Source of the DNA: Xestospongia bergquistia
Lineage: Eukaryota; Porifera; Demospongiae; Haplosclerida; Petrosiidae
Assembly (NCBI GenBank): GCA_963965975.1
Contig: OZ014420.1
Location: 6,908,001 to 6,972,000 of the forward strand
Direction of reading: 5' to 3'
Length of the DNA stretch: 64,000 nucleotides
In this document: positions 44,448-54,407 of the stretch, piece after piece
How the letters are laid out: each line of letters starts with the position of its first letter
Position numbering within the stretch: the first letter of the stretch is position 1
The notes under the pieces: generated by a model
Seen by the model: only the letters and a program-made list of their open reading frames with translations
Database searches by the model: none
What the model was told of the DNA's origin: nothing
Program-made: the position numbers and the translations under genes

Positions 44448-44462
44448 AAAGTAATTCACTGA

Positions 44463-46998
44463 TTAAATAATTGTTTGAAGGGTTTGTGTTACCAATGGTA
44501 ATATGGCATCAGTATGTTTCTGCCAATTTTTGATATCTTTAGACACAGCACACCATTTTTCTCCATGACGAGGCTCAGCTTGAACACATCTCTTGACAAC
44601 CTCCTCTTGTTGAGCCTATTAATTGATTAAGTCATGTGATCTAGGTAGAAGAGCCACACCCACTTAATTACCTCAGTACCATGTAGTAATTCAAACTTAT
44701 AATAATAGGCCCAGATATCGCCAAGATCAGGATCAATTTTGATTGCTCTTATAAACCATTCACGACATTTGTTCGTTTTCCTTTCTGTCCAGAAGAGTCT
44801 ATGCAAGCCACACCCATTAATTACACACAAAGACCACACCTACTTACTTTGCTACTGCCAACAAGACGTGAGAATCATGTTCACATTTCTTTAATGCATC
44901 AACACTCTTGGTTTTCCTTTGAGGGCGTGGCTCCATAAAAATAGACTCCGCCCATAGAATACCAGAATTTGGACATTCCTGAAGAGCTTTTGCCATCAAA
45001 TTTAGTGCTATTGCTTTTCTATCTCCTTTCATTTCTAACCTGATAGCCTCTAACCTATAATAATATAATGATAGTATATTGACTTTTTATCAACTGACCA
45101 GAGCTCGGGACTTTGAGGATTCTTCAATCTGGACTTTTCCAATATAGCTCTAGCCTTTGTAGGTTGTCCAGCTTTCTCTTCCAGTCGTGATGACAATATC
45201 CATAATGGTAAAGAGTGAGGACATTTTTTAAGCTATACAAACAACACACATTAGCACACTATCGTAGTTTAAAAACTTACAGCTTTAGTATATGTTTCTC
45301 TGGCTTCATCAAAAAGTCCTTGTTGTTCTTGAATTTGTCCTAACATCATCCACAATTTAGCAAAGTCACTATGTTTAAGTAATGCTTCATGTACTAAAGT
45401 AATGGCCTGTCATTCCACATGACAATAAGATGTTATTATAAATAGATGGTCTTACTTTATCAATGTTACCTAGTACCCATTCTAACTTTACTGATTTCAT
45501 CATAACGCGTGCTGTACCGGCACTAGCCCAAGCTTTTTCTAACAATATACGAGCTCGCTCGAATTCGTTGTTCTCACTTTCCAGTTTGACAGCTGCTAAC
45601 CAAATCTCTTCACTGTTAGGATTAGCTTGAAATGCTAACGACAGGATTGATCTTGCTGCAGGAACATCACCCTAAGTATCATTATATATATAGTATAGTG
45701 ACTGATGTAAAGTCTTACCGCTAGCCATTTTGATTTAGCTGCCATTAGCCAAAGGACTTCAGCTTTAGGACAATTTTGGACAGCTTTTTGTAATAGATTT
45801 TCAAGTGATTCTCGTGTCCCGTGGTTCTTTTCAAAATATGCTGCTCTCAACCAAATATCTTTCTGTTTAGGAAATATCGTTAGTGTGTGGGCATAGATTG
45901 CTCTAGCACATTCGTAAGCTTCATTAGCAGTACACTAAATGGGAGGAGTCAGTAATGAATTGGTTACCATGGCAACATACACTCTCAGCATCTTCAATCC
46001 ATTGGTCCATACGATTTTCTTCCTCAACTCCATATCCAATGACTGAACGACTAAATGACCAATCAGAATACAGTAGTCACATGATATTCAAAGTATTACA
46101 TGATGGATCATGTGATTATTATGTAATACTCACATGATAGCCTGTGCAGTATGTATTGAACCAGTTTTATTACACTCTTCAGCATCTTTGATCCATTGAT
46201 CTTTGTTGATTTCAACACCATTTGCTTGGAGAGATCCAATAGCTAAATGAATGGACATTAAATAGAATAGAGAGTATGGATAAATTGAGGAACTTACCTC
46301 TCTCAATAATTTTTCCAACCATATGATAATTTTCTTGTGACTCTTCCAGTTTAGCAGCAGTTATCCAAATCTTTCTGTCGGTAGGTATACTTTCACGGGC
46401 TTTATTTAGAACTTTACGAGCATTATCATAATTCTCCAAACGAGCAAGAGCCAACCATAACTATATAGATACACCCACTCAATTAATAACACACCCACTC
46501 AATTAACAATACCTCTACACTTGCTGGACAACACTCCACAGCTCGTCCCAATAAGATCCTAGCATCATCAGGTTCTTCTAACTCCACAGCCTCTTTCCAA
46601 AGTCGAACAGACGTGGGAATATTCTCCAAAGCCTTCCTAAGGACACGTCTTTTAGCAGCTGTCTCTACTTCTAGTTCAACAGCCTTTATCCAAATCTTGA
46701 CAGATTGTGGCATATGACGTATAGCTTGTGCTACAACTAACTTTGCATTGTCTGGAGGCTAAGTAGATTATATACTATTATAATACAATTATATGTTAGT
46801 TACCTGTAGTCTTATTGACTCCACCCATACATCTTCATTTTTGGGGCACACATCACATCCTCTCATAATAATATTTCTTGCTGTTTGCATTCGACCAGTC
46901 ACTTCTTCAAGACGAGCAGCTGCAATCCATCCAGGGGCGTGGTTAGGATTAGTTGTAATAACTGATTTTAATAGTAAGCGAGCCTTTTTAACATCACT

Positions 46999-47038
<40 letters not shown>

Positions 47039-48242
47039 TACAATTATTGAATTCAATATCTTACTTAATATCTCCAGTTGTTTGAGGTGTAATAGAATTT
47101 AAATCAGTCAAATAACCTTTTGGATCTACAACAGTTTGACCAGAAACTGAGTCTGAAACCTACAAAGACTGAGACTAAAACAACTAGACTCATACCCAAT
47201 ACCAACCTGATCTAATTTAATACTCAACATGGAATTACGAGCCTCTCCAATTTGGTTAAGATCGATACGTGATGAAGTAGCAAAACCAGGTGTGACTGTA
47301 CCGGGAGTAATAGACATGACCCCTGGATAAGGAGTTGCCAATCCCCCTAACACCTGCTGTCGTTTGTCTAGTGAAGTAAAAGACCCAGTACTATTAGCAG
47401 CTCTTTGTATAATGGCGTCAGGAACTGGTGTATATCTGTGAGATAAAGAAATGGCTTCTAGAAGGGAGGGTGTAGTGACTTACCTGTCAGGTCGAATATG
47501 AGCATTTCTTTGTTTTTTGTTCCTTGCGTCACCAACTTCAGGGATATTAAGCCATTCATCATCAGATACATTAGATAATTGACGCTAATATATTATAATA
47601 CAATTAAGTCTTCCAAGTCCTGACTTACCTTGAGGTCGGAGAATTGCTGCTGAATCTTTGGTCGTTCTTGACGATACTTCTCAATCTCTTCTTGAAACTT
47701 TTTCTCTCGTCTTTCTTTTCTTCTGTCATCCATTCTCATATCAATAGAATCGTATATATTGTCAGCTTCAATGTCATCAGCTTCATAAGGTCCAGATGAA
47801 AACAAACTGCCACCATAACCAGAGAACTAGAGAGAGACATACAAGAGGTTTAATATTGACTGTATTCTCTTCTAACCTCGTCATAGTTAGCATCATTTAG
47901 ATCTTCTTCTTCGTCTTGATTATCGTCCTCGTTATCTTCATGGGGGCGAGCCTTTTTTTGTAATCGAGCATGTCGTTCATCGCTAAGTACAAACAAGGAT
48001 TTTACAAAATATAACTTTATAAGTAACTCACGGAACATCAGTTGCTTCACGGGCTGGACCAATATCTGAACGAGTCGTGAAACCAGTAGCTCTAAGGGTT
48101 AAAATGTGCATTAATTAGAATGCAACATGTCTTGTTCATCAGGTGGTCACTCTTACCCTCTTCCAAGACCTGGGACATAACCTGGAGGTGCTGGTTGGTT
48201 TATAAAAGCTTTTCGTTTTCTACTGATCATAGAAATAGACAT
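44463..48242 (-). CDS. PRPF6: Pre-mRNA-processing factor 6 (U5 snRNP HAT-repeat protein)
   Basis: Bridges U5 and U4/U6 snRNPs in the tri-snRNP. Nineteen exons in gene order: 48242-48157, 48091-48032, 47982-47877, 47826-47629, 47584-47484, 47435-47207, 47159-47065, 46996-46804, 46758-46513, 46460-46298, 46242-46134, 46050-45981, 45934-45719, 45671-45456, 45406-45281, 45232-45099, 45054-44848, 44798-44672, 44615-44463, giving 944 residues (human 941). The PRP1 N-terminal region ([20 protein letters not shown], then an acidic stretch) is followed by about a dozen and a half HAT/TPR-like helical repeats, e.g. [20 protein letters not shown] and [14 protein letters not shown]. The last repeats contain [16 protein letters not shown] and [19 protein letters not shown] (CT)n run forms the polypyrimidine tract before exon 8. 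Confidence 0.95.
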
Positions 48243-48368
48243 AATGACTAACTGTGAGAAACGTTATCTTAATACTTAGTATACGGACTTGAATTTTTAA
48301 TTACTATTTTCCCAATATTATTTCTGTACAAATTTCAAAGCGTTTCCGTTTACATCCGTAAACTAAGT
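48243..48368. promoter_or_regulatory. Bidirectional promoter region, PRPF6 / pseudouridine glycosidase-kinase
   Basis: Only 126 bp separate the two divergent ATGs. The sequence is AT-rich with no clear TATA box. It must contain both 5'UTRs and the core promoters. Confidence 0.6.
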
Positions 48369-51300
48369 ATGGCTACCACGTGGTCTTGCTTGAGGACTCT
48401 TCTTTCAAAAGGAGCAAAATGTGGTATATCTAAAGCTTTCCTCAAACAATGTAAGTCTCTATTTAGCCAATATTTAATGATAATACCACATAGGGACTAA
48501 ATTACCATATATGGAAGTACATCCTGAAGTAATGGAAGCATTGTCCTCAAACAAACCCGTTGTTGCCTTGGAAACCACTATAGTAACACATGGCATGCCA
48601 TATCCTATTAATATACAGTAAGTAATCCTTAAAATTCTAAATTATATAAATTGTATAGGACAGCTAGATCTGTAGAGGATATTGTGCGTAGCCATGATGT
48701 TGTCCCGGCAACCATTGGTGTCCTTGAGGGGAAGATTCATGTTGGTATGTTTCCTGATAATCATGTGACATTTGTACCATTGTGTTCAATGAACAGGTTT
48801 GACCAGTTCACAACTTGACCAACTAGCTGATCCACATAAATCTAAACTTAAAATATCAAGAAGAGATCTACCTGTTGCTTTAAGTCAGGTACTCCGCCTA
48901 CTTAATTAATTTATTATTTTTAACTATTAGGGTCTGTGTGGTGGAACGACAGTCTCTGCTACAATGATTGCAGCTGATGCAGTGGGGATACCCCTCTTTG
49001 TTACAGGAGGAGTGGGTGGAGTCCATCGAGGTGGCCAAGATAGTATGATTCATGCTTAACTCTGCCTACATATTTTTGGTAATTAGCTTTAGATATTAGT
49101 GCCGATTTAACAGAACTTAGTAAAACTCCAGTGGGTGTGGTTTCAGCTGGAGTTAAATCCATACTAGATATTCCACGTACTCTTGAAGTACTGGTAAGAC
49201 CCTATTATCACAGTGATTTAATTGAAATTAATGAACACAGGAGACATTAGGAGTTACTGTAGTGACGTATGGCTCTAGTAAAGAATTTCCTGCCTTTTTT
49301 ACTGCCAAAAGTGGTTGTTGTGTTAGTACTATTAATATTATATTATATTATGTCATTATAATCAATACTATAGGTTGAATATAATATGGAGAATCCATCT
49401 GAATGTGCCAGACTGTTAGGTAGGTCCTATTAAACTGGTCTGACTGGCTTGTCTTGTTTTTAGATACTAATTTGAAGTATGGACAAGGACAAGGGATTTT
49501 AATTGCTGTACCTCTTCCGGAAGGTGTGGCTAATATCGGAGGTCAGGTTGAAGATGCTATACAACTTGCATTAACGGAGACTCAGTATGTACTATTTTTA
49601 GTAACAATTACTATGATTAATATATTGGATACTATTTTTAGGGAGAGAGATATTAAAGGAAAATCTGTTACTCCTTTTGTATTAGAAAGAGTTAATGAAC
49701 TTACTGAGGGACAGTCCCTAGAGACCAGTATCCTCTCCCACCTCGTCTGATCCTTTGAATATTTGTCATTTTCTGAGCAATGGTCTAGATATCACTCTAA
49801 TACAACATAATGCACACATTGGAAGTCTAATAGCACTTGAATTAGCTGCATTACATCATAATGATGTAATGCCTTCGGCTTTAAATAGACAGACATTCTC
49901 AACAACATCAACTTCTAGACAGCCAGTAAGATTGTCATGTGATGATCACATGATCGCTATCACATATAGATAGTTGTTGGTGCCTCGATATATGACTTCA
50001 TTGCTAAAGCTCATCGCACTCCCATTATAGTAGGTGGGTGTAATAATAATAAATTAATTTGTGCCTAGAATGAAGGGACAAACTTGGGTACCTTGCAGAC
50101 TAGTTTTGGAGGTGTGGCTCGTAATATTGCAGGTGTTGTTAACTTGATGTAAACAATATTTTTATAATAAAATATTTGTAGAATGTCTATCACGACTAAA
50201 TTATGATCCTCTATTAATATCTGTTATTGGAAAAGACTTCAATGGTCAGTTACTATTACAACATATGAAAGAACTTGATATGGTCAGTGATATCAATGAA
50301 TAGATCACTTAATATGTTATTATAGAATCAAGATGGCATTCAAGTAGTCTCTGATACAGCAACATCAACTTACTGTGCAATATTAGAGAGTACAGGTGAA
50401 TTACATTGTGCTATTGGAGACATGAAGGCCAATGATATGCTGTCATTGGACTGGGTAAGTTGAACATACATATTAATGTATATTATCAAAAAAATCATAG
50501 TACTATTTGCTATACTTACATGTGGTTTTAAAATTTCTTTCTTGTATGCGTAATTAGAATATGCACCTATTAATTAGGACAATTAGACTCTAGATATAAA
50601 TGACTTTGTTGCTGTTTTTATAGGTCAAACAGTTTCCATTAGAGTCAGCATCATTGGTATGTATTGACGGTAATGTATCGATTGATATAATGACATATGT
50701 ATGTAATATTTGCTATAAATTTAATGTACCAGGTCAGTATATATAATATTGATTATTGTATTTATCAGTTCTTAATAGTTTGGTTTGAACCAACATGTAT
50801 TGATAAGTCTATCAAACCATTATTAGCAGGACTTCAAGATAATATAACTTATTGTTCACCGAACTTAGTAGAATTATGTTATATGTATAATACATTAGTG
50901 AATGAGAGTAAGCCCCTACCATCAGGTAAATAAATAGACTTTAAAAGTCTTCAATTTGAGTACATTATCCAGTGACTACAAAGGAGGAGAAGATTAACAT
51001 TGCTCTAACTCACTCTCGGGTTCTTCTTCAACATATACCTCATCTTTTTGTTACTCTTGGACAACATGGTCTCTTGTACATGAACCGTGACACACAAGAG
51101 GCTTTCCTCTATCCTCCGGCACCTCCTGACATGTTACCAATTACTGTAGTTAATGTGACAGGAGCAGGAGACAAGTATGTCATACAATATATGATATTAT
51201 CATTACAATCTTATTGTAGTATGGTAGGAGCTATTATGGGTGCAATTAGCCGGGGTCAACCCATGGGTGTGGCTATTAAGATGGGGTTGAAAGCAGCATA

Positions 51301-51406
51301 TTTGTCGCTAATGTCGTCAGATGCAGTTTCTTCTGATCTAAATTATGATTACATAACATTGAATGATAATTGGTCAAATATTGAACCAAAAATGTATCAT
51401 TTGTAA
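48369..51406 (+). CDS. Pseudouridine-5'-phosphate glycosidase fused to PfkB-family pseudouridine kinase
   Basis: Bifunctional catabolic enzyme. The kinase half should phosphorylate pseudouridine, and the PsuG half splits the phosphate to uracil and ribose 5-phosphate. Exons: 48369-48450, 48494-48617, 48659-48744, 48797-48888, 48931-49042, 49093-49193, 49241-49321, 49374-49419, 49464-49584, 49642-49727, 49789-49925, 49970-50029, 50069-50132, 50182-50282, 50326-50454, 50624-50732, 50779-50925, 50973-51174, 51220-51406, giving 688 residues. PsuG half (about 30-340): [51 protein letters not shown]. Kinase half (about 360-688): [25 protein letters not shown], and VNVTGAGD with the catalytic Asp. 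The N-terminus is basic with few acids, a possible mitochondrial presequence. The 50029/50069 junction has alternative splice sites. Confidence 0.9.
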
Positions 51407-51414
51407 CAAAAAAA

Positions 51415-52271
51415 TTATTTTTTAGATTTCTTTTTGTTTGTTTTTTTCATTTGTTTCATTTCTTCATTTTGTTTAGTATATCTCTTGTACAATTCATAAC
51501 CAGCTAATGCAACAAGGGCTATTATTCCTAGAAATGTATAAAAGCCGGAGCCTTGAGGTATGAAAGATTGTACAGATAATAGTGATTTTTTTCTCAACCC
51601 TAGTATTTCAACATGAAAAACGAGCGTAGATTTAGCTATGTTAGAGAGAGAGAGAGAGATCTTGGGCAAAATAAGAGACTTTACTTACGTGGTATAATGC
51701 CCTCTACACCTTGGTTTCCATATGCTAGTTCAGGGGGAACAATGAGTTTACGCACCTCTCTAAAATTTTAATGTTATTAGATAAACAATGGATTAACTTA
51801 CCCAGAACATACTCCTAGTAGCCCTTGTTCCCATCCTAAATAAGGTTTTATTAAATAATTAATAAAATCACTAATCACCTGGGATTACTCTTCCTTGTCC
51901 AAGTGTTACTTCAAAGGGTTCACGACCCTCACGTTTTGAAGTGTCAAATATTTGACCTGACTCTAATGCACCCTTACATCAAATAAGAAAATAATTAATA
52001 ATATTAAGTACTAATAGAACTTACTGTATAATGAACTACAACAGTATCACCTGCTTCAGCTACTTCTGTACAATCTGAGGGCTTTGACTGGAAACGAGTT
52101 AATATATCAATAAATGATTGATTAATATTAATAAATAAATTACTTTAATTCTTTTATTCTGCAAAATTTACTTACTTCGATGTTGATTTTTACTTTAGGT
52201 TTTTTCTTTGCAGTAGAAATACTAAAAAGACAAAATAAAATGCATACCAAAATAAATTTACAAGCAGCCAT
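51415..52271 (-). CDS. FKBP11: FKBP11-like peptidyl-prolyl isomerase with C-terminal TM anchor
   Basis: ER FK506-binding isomerase. Exons in gene order: 52271-52176, 52087-52025, 51972-51879, 51835-51802, 51759-51689, 51635-51415, giving 192 residues. Order: signal peptide ending near STA, short linker, FKBP fold ([63 protein letters not shown]), then a TM helix ([20 protein letters not shown]) and a Lys-rich tail ([10 protein letters not shown]). A single FKBP domain followed by a TM helix and lysine tail is the FKBP11 layout. Its stop codon is only 8 bp from the stop of the convergent glycosidase-kinase gene. A GA/CT run forms part of the last intron's pyrimidine tract. Confidence 0.9.
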
Positions 52272-52360
52272 TATTAATTTTAATTAGGTGTGCGCAGTGC
52301 GCATGCGCAGTTGACATAGCACAACAAAGGGGTGAAGAAGGCGAAGACCGAAAGGCAAAC
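52272..52360. promoter_or_regulatory. Bidirectional promoter FKBP11 / SRSF2 with NRF1 palindrome
   Basis: 89 bp separate the two ATGs. TGCGCATGCGCA at 52298-52309 is a perfect match to the NRF-1 consensus, next to a second TGCGCA at 52291-52296. CpG dinucleotides are concentrated here and rare around it. Confidence 0.7.
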
Positions 52361-53124
52361 ATGTCTAGGGATAGATATGATCGAGAGAGCAGAAGTGGAG
52401 GAGGTAGCAGTGGTGGTATGGACAACTATTATTACGGTCGCAGACCCCCTAACGTAGACGGTATGGTCAGTTTAAAGGTGGACAACCTCTCTTTCAGGAT
52501 AACACCTGATGACTTAAGACCGCCTTTTGAAAAGTATGGAGAAGTCGGTGATATTTATATACCACGTGATCCATACTCTAAAGAATCTCGAGGCTTTGCA
52601 TTTGTTCGGTTTTATGACAGACGAGATGCTGAGGAAGCAATGGAAAGAATGGATGGCTATGTCATGGATGGTAGAGAGATGCGTGTCCAGTTAGCACGAT
52701 ATGGTCGCCCAGCAGATCCACCTGGTCGGAACAGGAGGAGCGGTGGTGGCAGTGGAGGTTATGGTGGACGAAGAAAGTTAGCTCTCTAATGATATATTAT
52801 ATAATTTAATCTTTTTATTTCTTATTTAGTTATGGCTATCGTCCAAGATATCGATCTAGGAGTTATTCTCGTAGCCACAGTCGTTCCCCTCGACGTAGAC
52901 GAAGGACTCCATCAAGGTCACGTTCCCGTTCTCCTCGATATACACGTCATTCTCGATCCCGATCTCCACGAGGTTATTCTGGATCTCCAAAACAAGAACG
53001 AGGTGGTTCTGGATCCCGTTCACCAAGCCCACGTGATCAAGATAAAGAAAATGGAACTCAGCACTCTGGTCGTAGCCGTAGTCCTAGTGTTGATAGACGG
53101 TCTCGTTCTGGTTCTCCAGTATAG
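52361..53124 (+). CDS. SRSF2: Serine/arginine-rich splicing factor 2 (SC35)
   Basis: SR protein acting in spliceosome recruitment and exon inclusion. Exons: 52361-52776, 52830-53124, giving 236 residues. The N-terminal RRM has RNP2-like [10 protein letters not shown] and RNP1 RGFAFVRF, with MVSLKVDNL and [16 protein letters not shown] typical of SRSF2. Before it lies a Gly/Ser-rich leader of about 30 residues ([14 protein letters not shown]), longer than in vertebrates. A Gly-rich linker leads to an RS domain rich in Arg-Ser and Ser-Pro pairs (about 140-236). The single coding intron falls between linker and RS domain (GTTAGC donor, TATTTAG acceptor). A strong donor 46 nt after the stop suggests a 3'UTR intron. 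Confidence 0.95.
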
Positions 53125-53594
53125 AGTTACCAGAATCAGTCTGTAATTGTTAAATGGAGTATTGAGTAATGTAAGTATTGCCTAATAACTAACTACTGCT
53201 ATTAATAGAAGTTTTTTCCACTTGAGAAGGTTCATCTTTTTTCTTTTTGACTTTATTTACCAATTTTACTAACTAAATCTAATCTACTTACAACTACTAC
53301 ATGCAAAATATAATAATATGTTTAACAATTTTTGTATTTGTTTCTCACAGTTTGGTGAGTATGAAGCATGTGCTGCTAGCAGTGGGTGTGGTTTTGAAGG
53401 TGTATGTACCAGATAACCTGTACATCCTGTTTTGTGTCCGGGCTGTACAAGTCTGACCAGTTTTACAGTGTAGCAGGAATAGTTCCAAGCAGTTGCATTT
53501 GTGTGATAGCAGTAGATCCCGGAGTGCCTAGCCCAAGTTATTTTTACTAACTATAATACTAAATTATATAGGATCAGCAAGTGAATATCTCAAG
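53125..53594 (+). other. SRSF2 3' region with predicted 3'UTR splice sites
   Basis: No coding sequence. A consensus donor GTAAGTATT begins at 53171, 46 nt past the stop. Candidate acceptors end at 53208 (AATAG) and 53350 (TCTCACAG), and another donor, GTGAGTATG, starts at 53355. It lies tail-to-tail with ANAPC10. Confidence 0.5.
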
Positions 53595-54351
53595 TTATCT
53601 AAGAGTTTCATAGGCCTTGTAATCTGCTGTAAACAGTTCAAAAGGAGCAACAGGCATCTTTGTTGGTTGTCTACAACGGTGATGTCATTATGACATGTCA
53701 TTGTGACTCACTTGGGTTCATATAGTTTAACTTGGCGGATATGAGTATCGCGTCCATTCAAATGATTAGCTAAAATTGATAACTGGAATACGAAAGCTTT
53801 AACAGGCCTAATTAAATGATATTTACATAAATCTAACATCATAACTTACTTATCTTGTGATGTCCGTAATGGAATATTTATCCAACCTATTGGTTCTTCA
53901 ATTTCTAATGTTGCTATGTGCTAATTAATAGGGACATACTCATAATGAGATCACTATATTAGTACTTACGTTGAGATCATGGAAATGGATGCCAGCCTTT
54001 ATAGATACTGCATTTGGTGTGTAACTTTCATCTAGTCTGTAGTCAGCATAAATACAAATACACTATTACAAATAATGTTATTTAATATAGCACTATAGAC
54101 ATACATCGACTGTAGTTTTCTTTAAGAACTCAATGTTGATGTGATGAGGTTGTGGCCCATCTGATCTGGAGGGAGGGAGGGAGAGAGAAAAGGGGGAAAG
54201 AATACATGTTGCTAGCATTAAAAGGTCCTTACTGCCAATATGTTTCGAGAGATTTATCTCTTAAGTTAGCTACTCCATAGCCTGGTTTACATGATGACAG
54301 AGACAAAATGGCTGAGTCTCCTATCTCCAGTAAGTTGCCTGGTGTTGCCAT
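53595..54351 (-). CDS. ANAPC10: Anaphase-promoting complex subunit 10 (DOC1)
   Basis: Co-receptor subunit of the APC/C ubiquitin ligase that binds D-box substrates together with Cdc20/Cdh1. Exons in gene order: 54351-54233, 54165-54105, 54062-53970, 53920-53850, 53807-53712, 53670-53595, giving 171 residues (human 185). The DOC jelly-roll is recognisable from [52 protein letters not shown] and [19 protein letters not shown]. The C-terminus is ETLR, where vertebrates end in an Ile-Arg (IR) tail that docks on the APC3 TPR groove. The ATG is 56 bp from the start of the divergent ankyrin gene. Confidence 0.95.
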
Positions 54352-54407
54352 GTGTAAAGGAGGTCTCTGAGGGTGTGGTTTGAATCTGAGATGAAATAAA
54401 CAAAAAC
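54352..54407. promoter_or_regulatory. Bidirectional promoter ANAPC10 / FEM1-like
   Basis: A gap of only 56 bp separates two divergent start codons. It contains GGGTGTGG, the CACCC-type word common in this window. No TATA box is evident. Confidence 0.5.

Noticed and set aside
46793..47050. Plus-strand frame opposite PRPF6 exon 8
   Set aside because: Antisense of a conserved HAT-repeat exon plus a GA microsatellite.
52832..53146. Alternative frame in SRSF2 exon 2
   Set aside because: The RS-domain frame is supported by splicing to the RRM exon; the other frame is a by-product of Arg/Ser codon bias.
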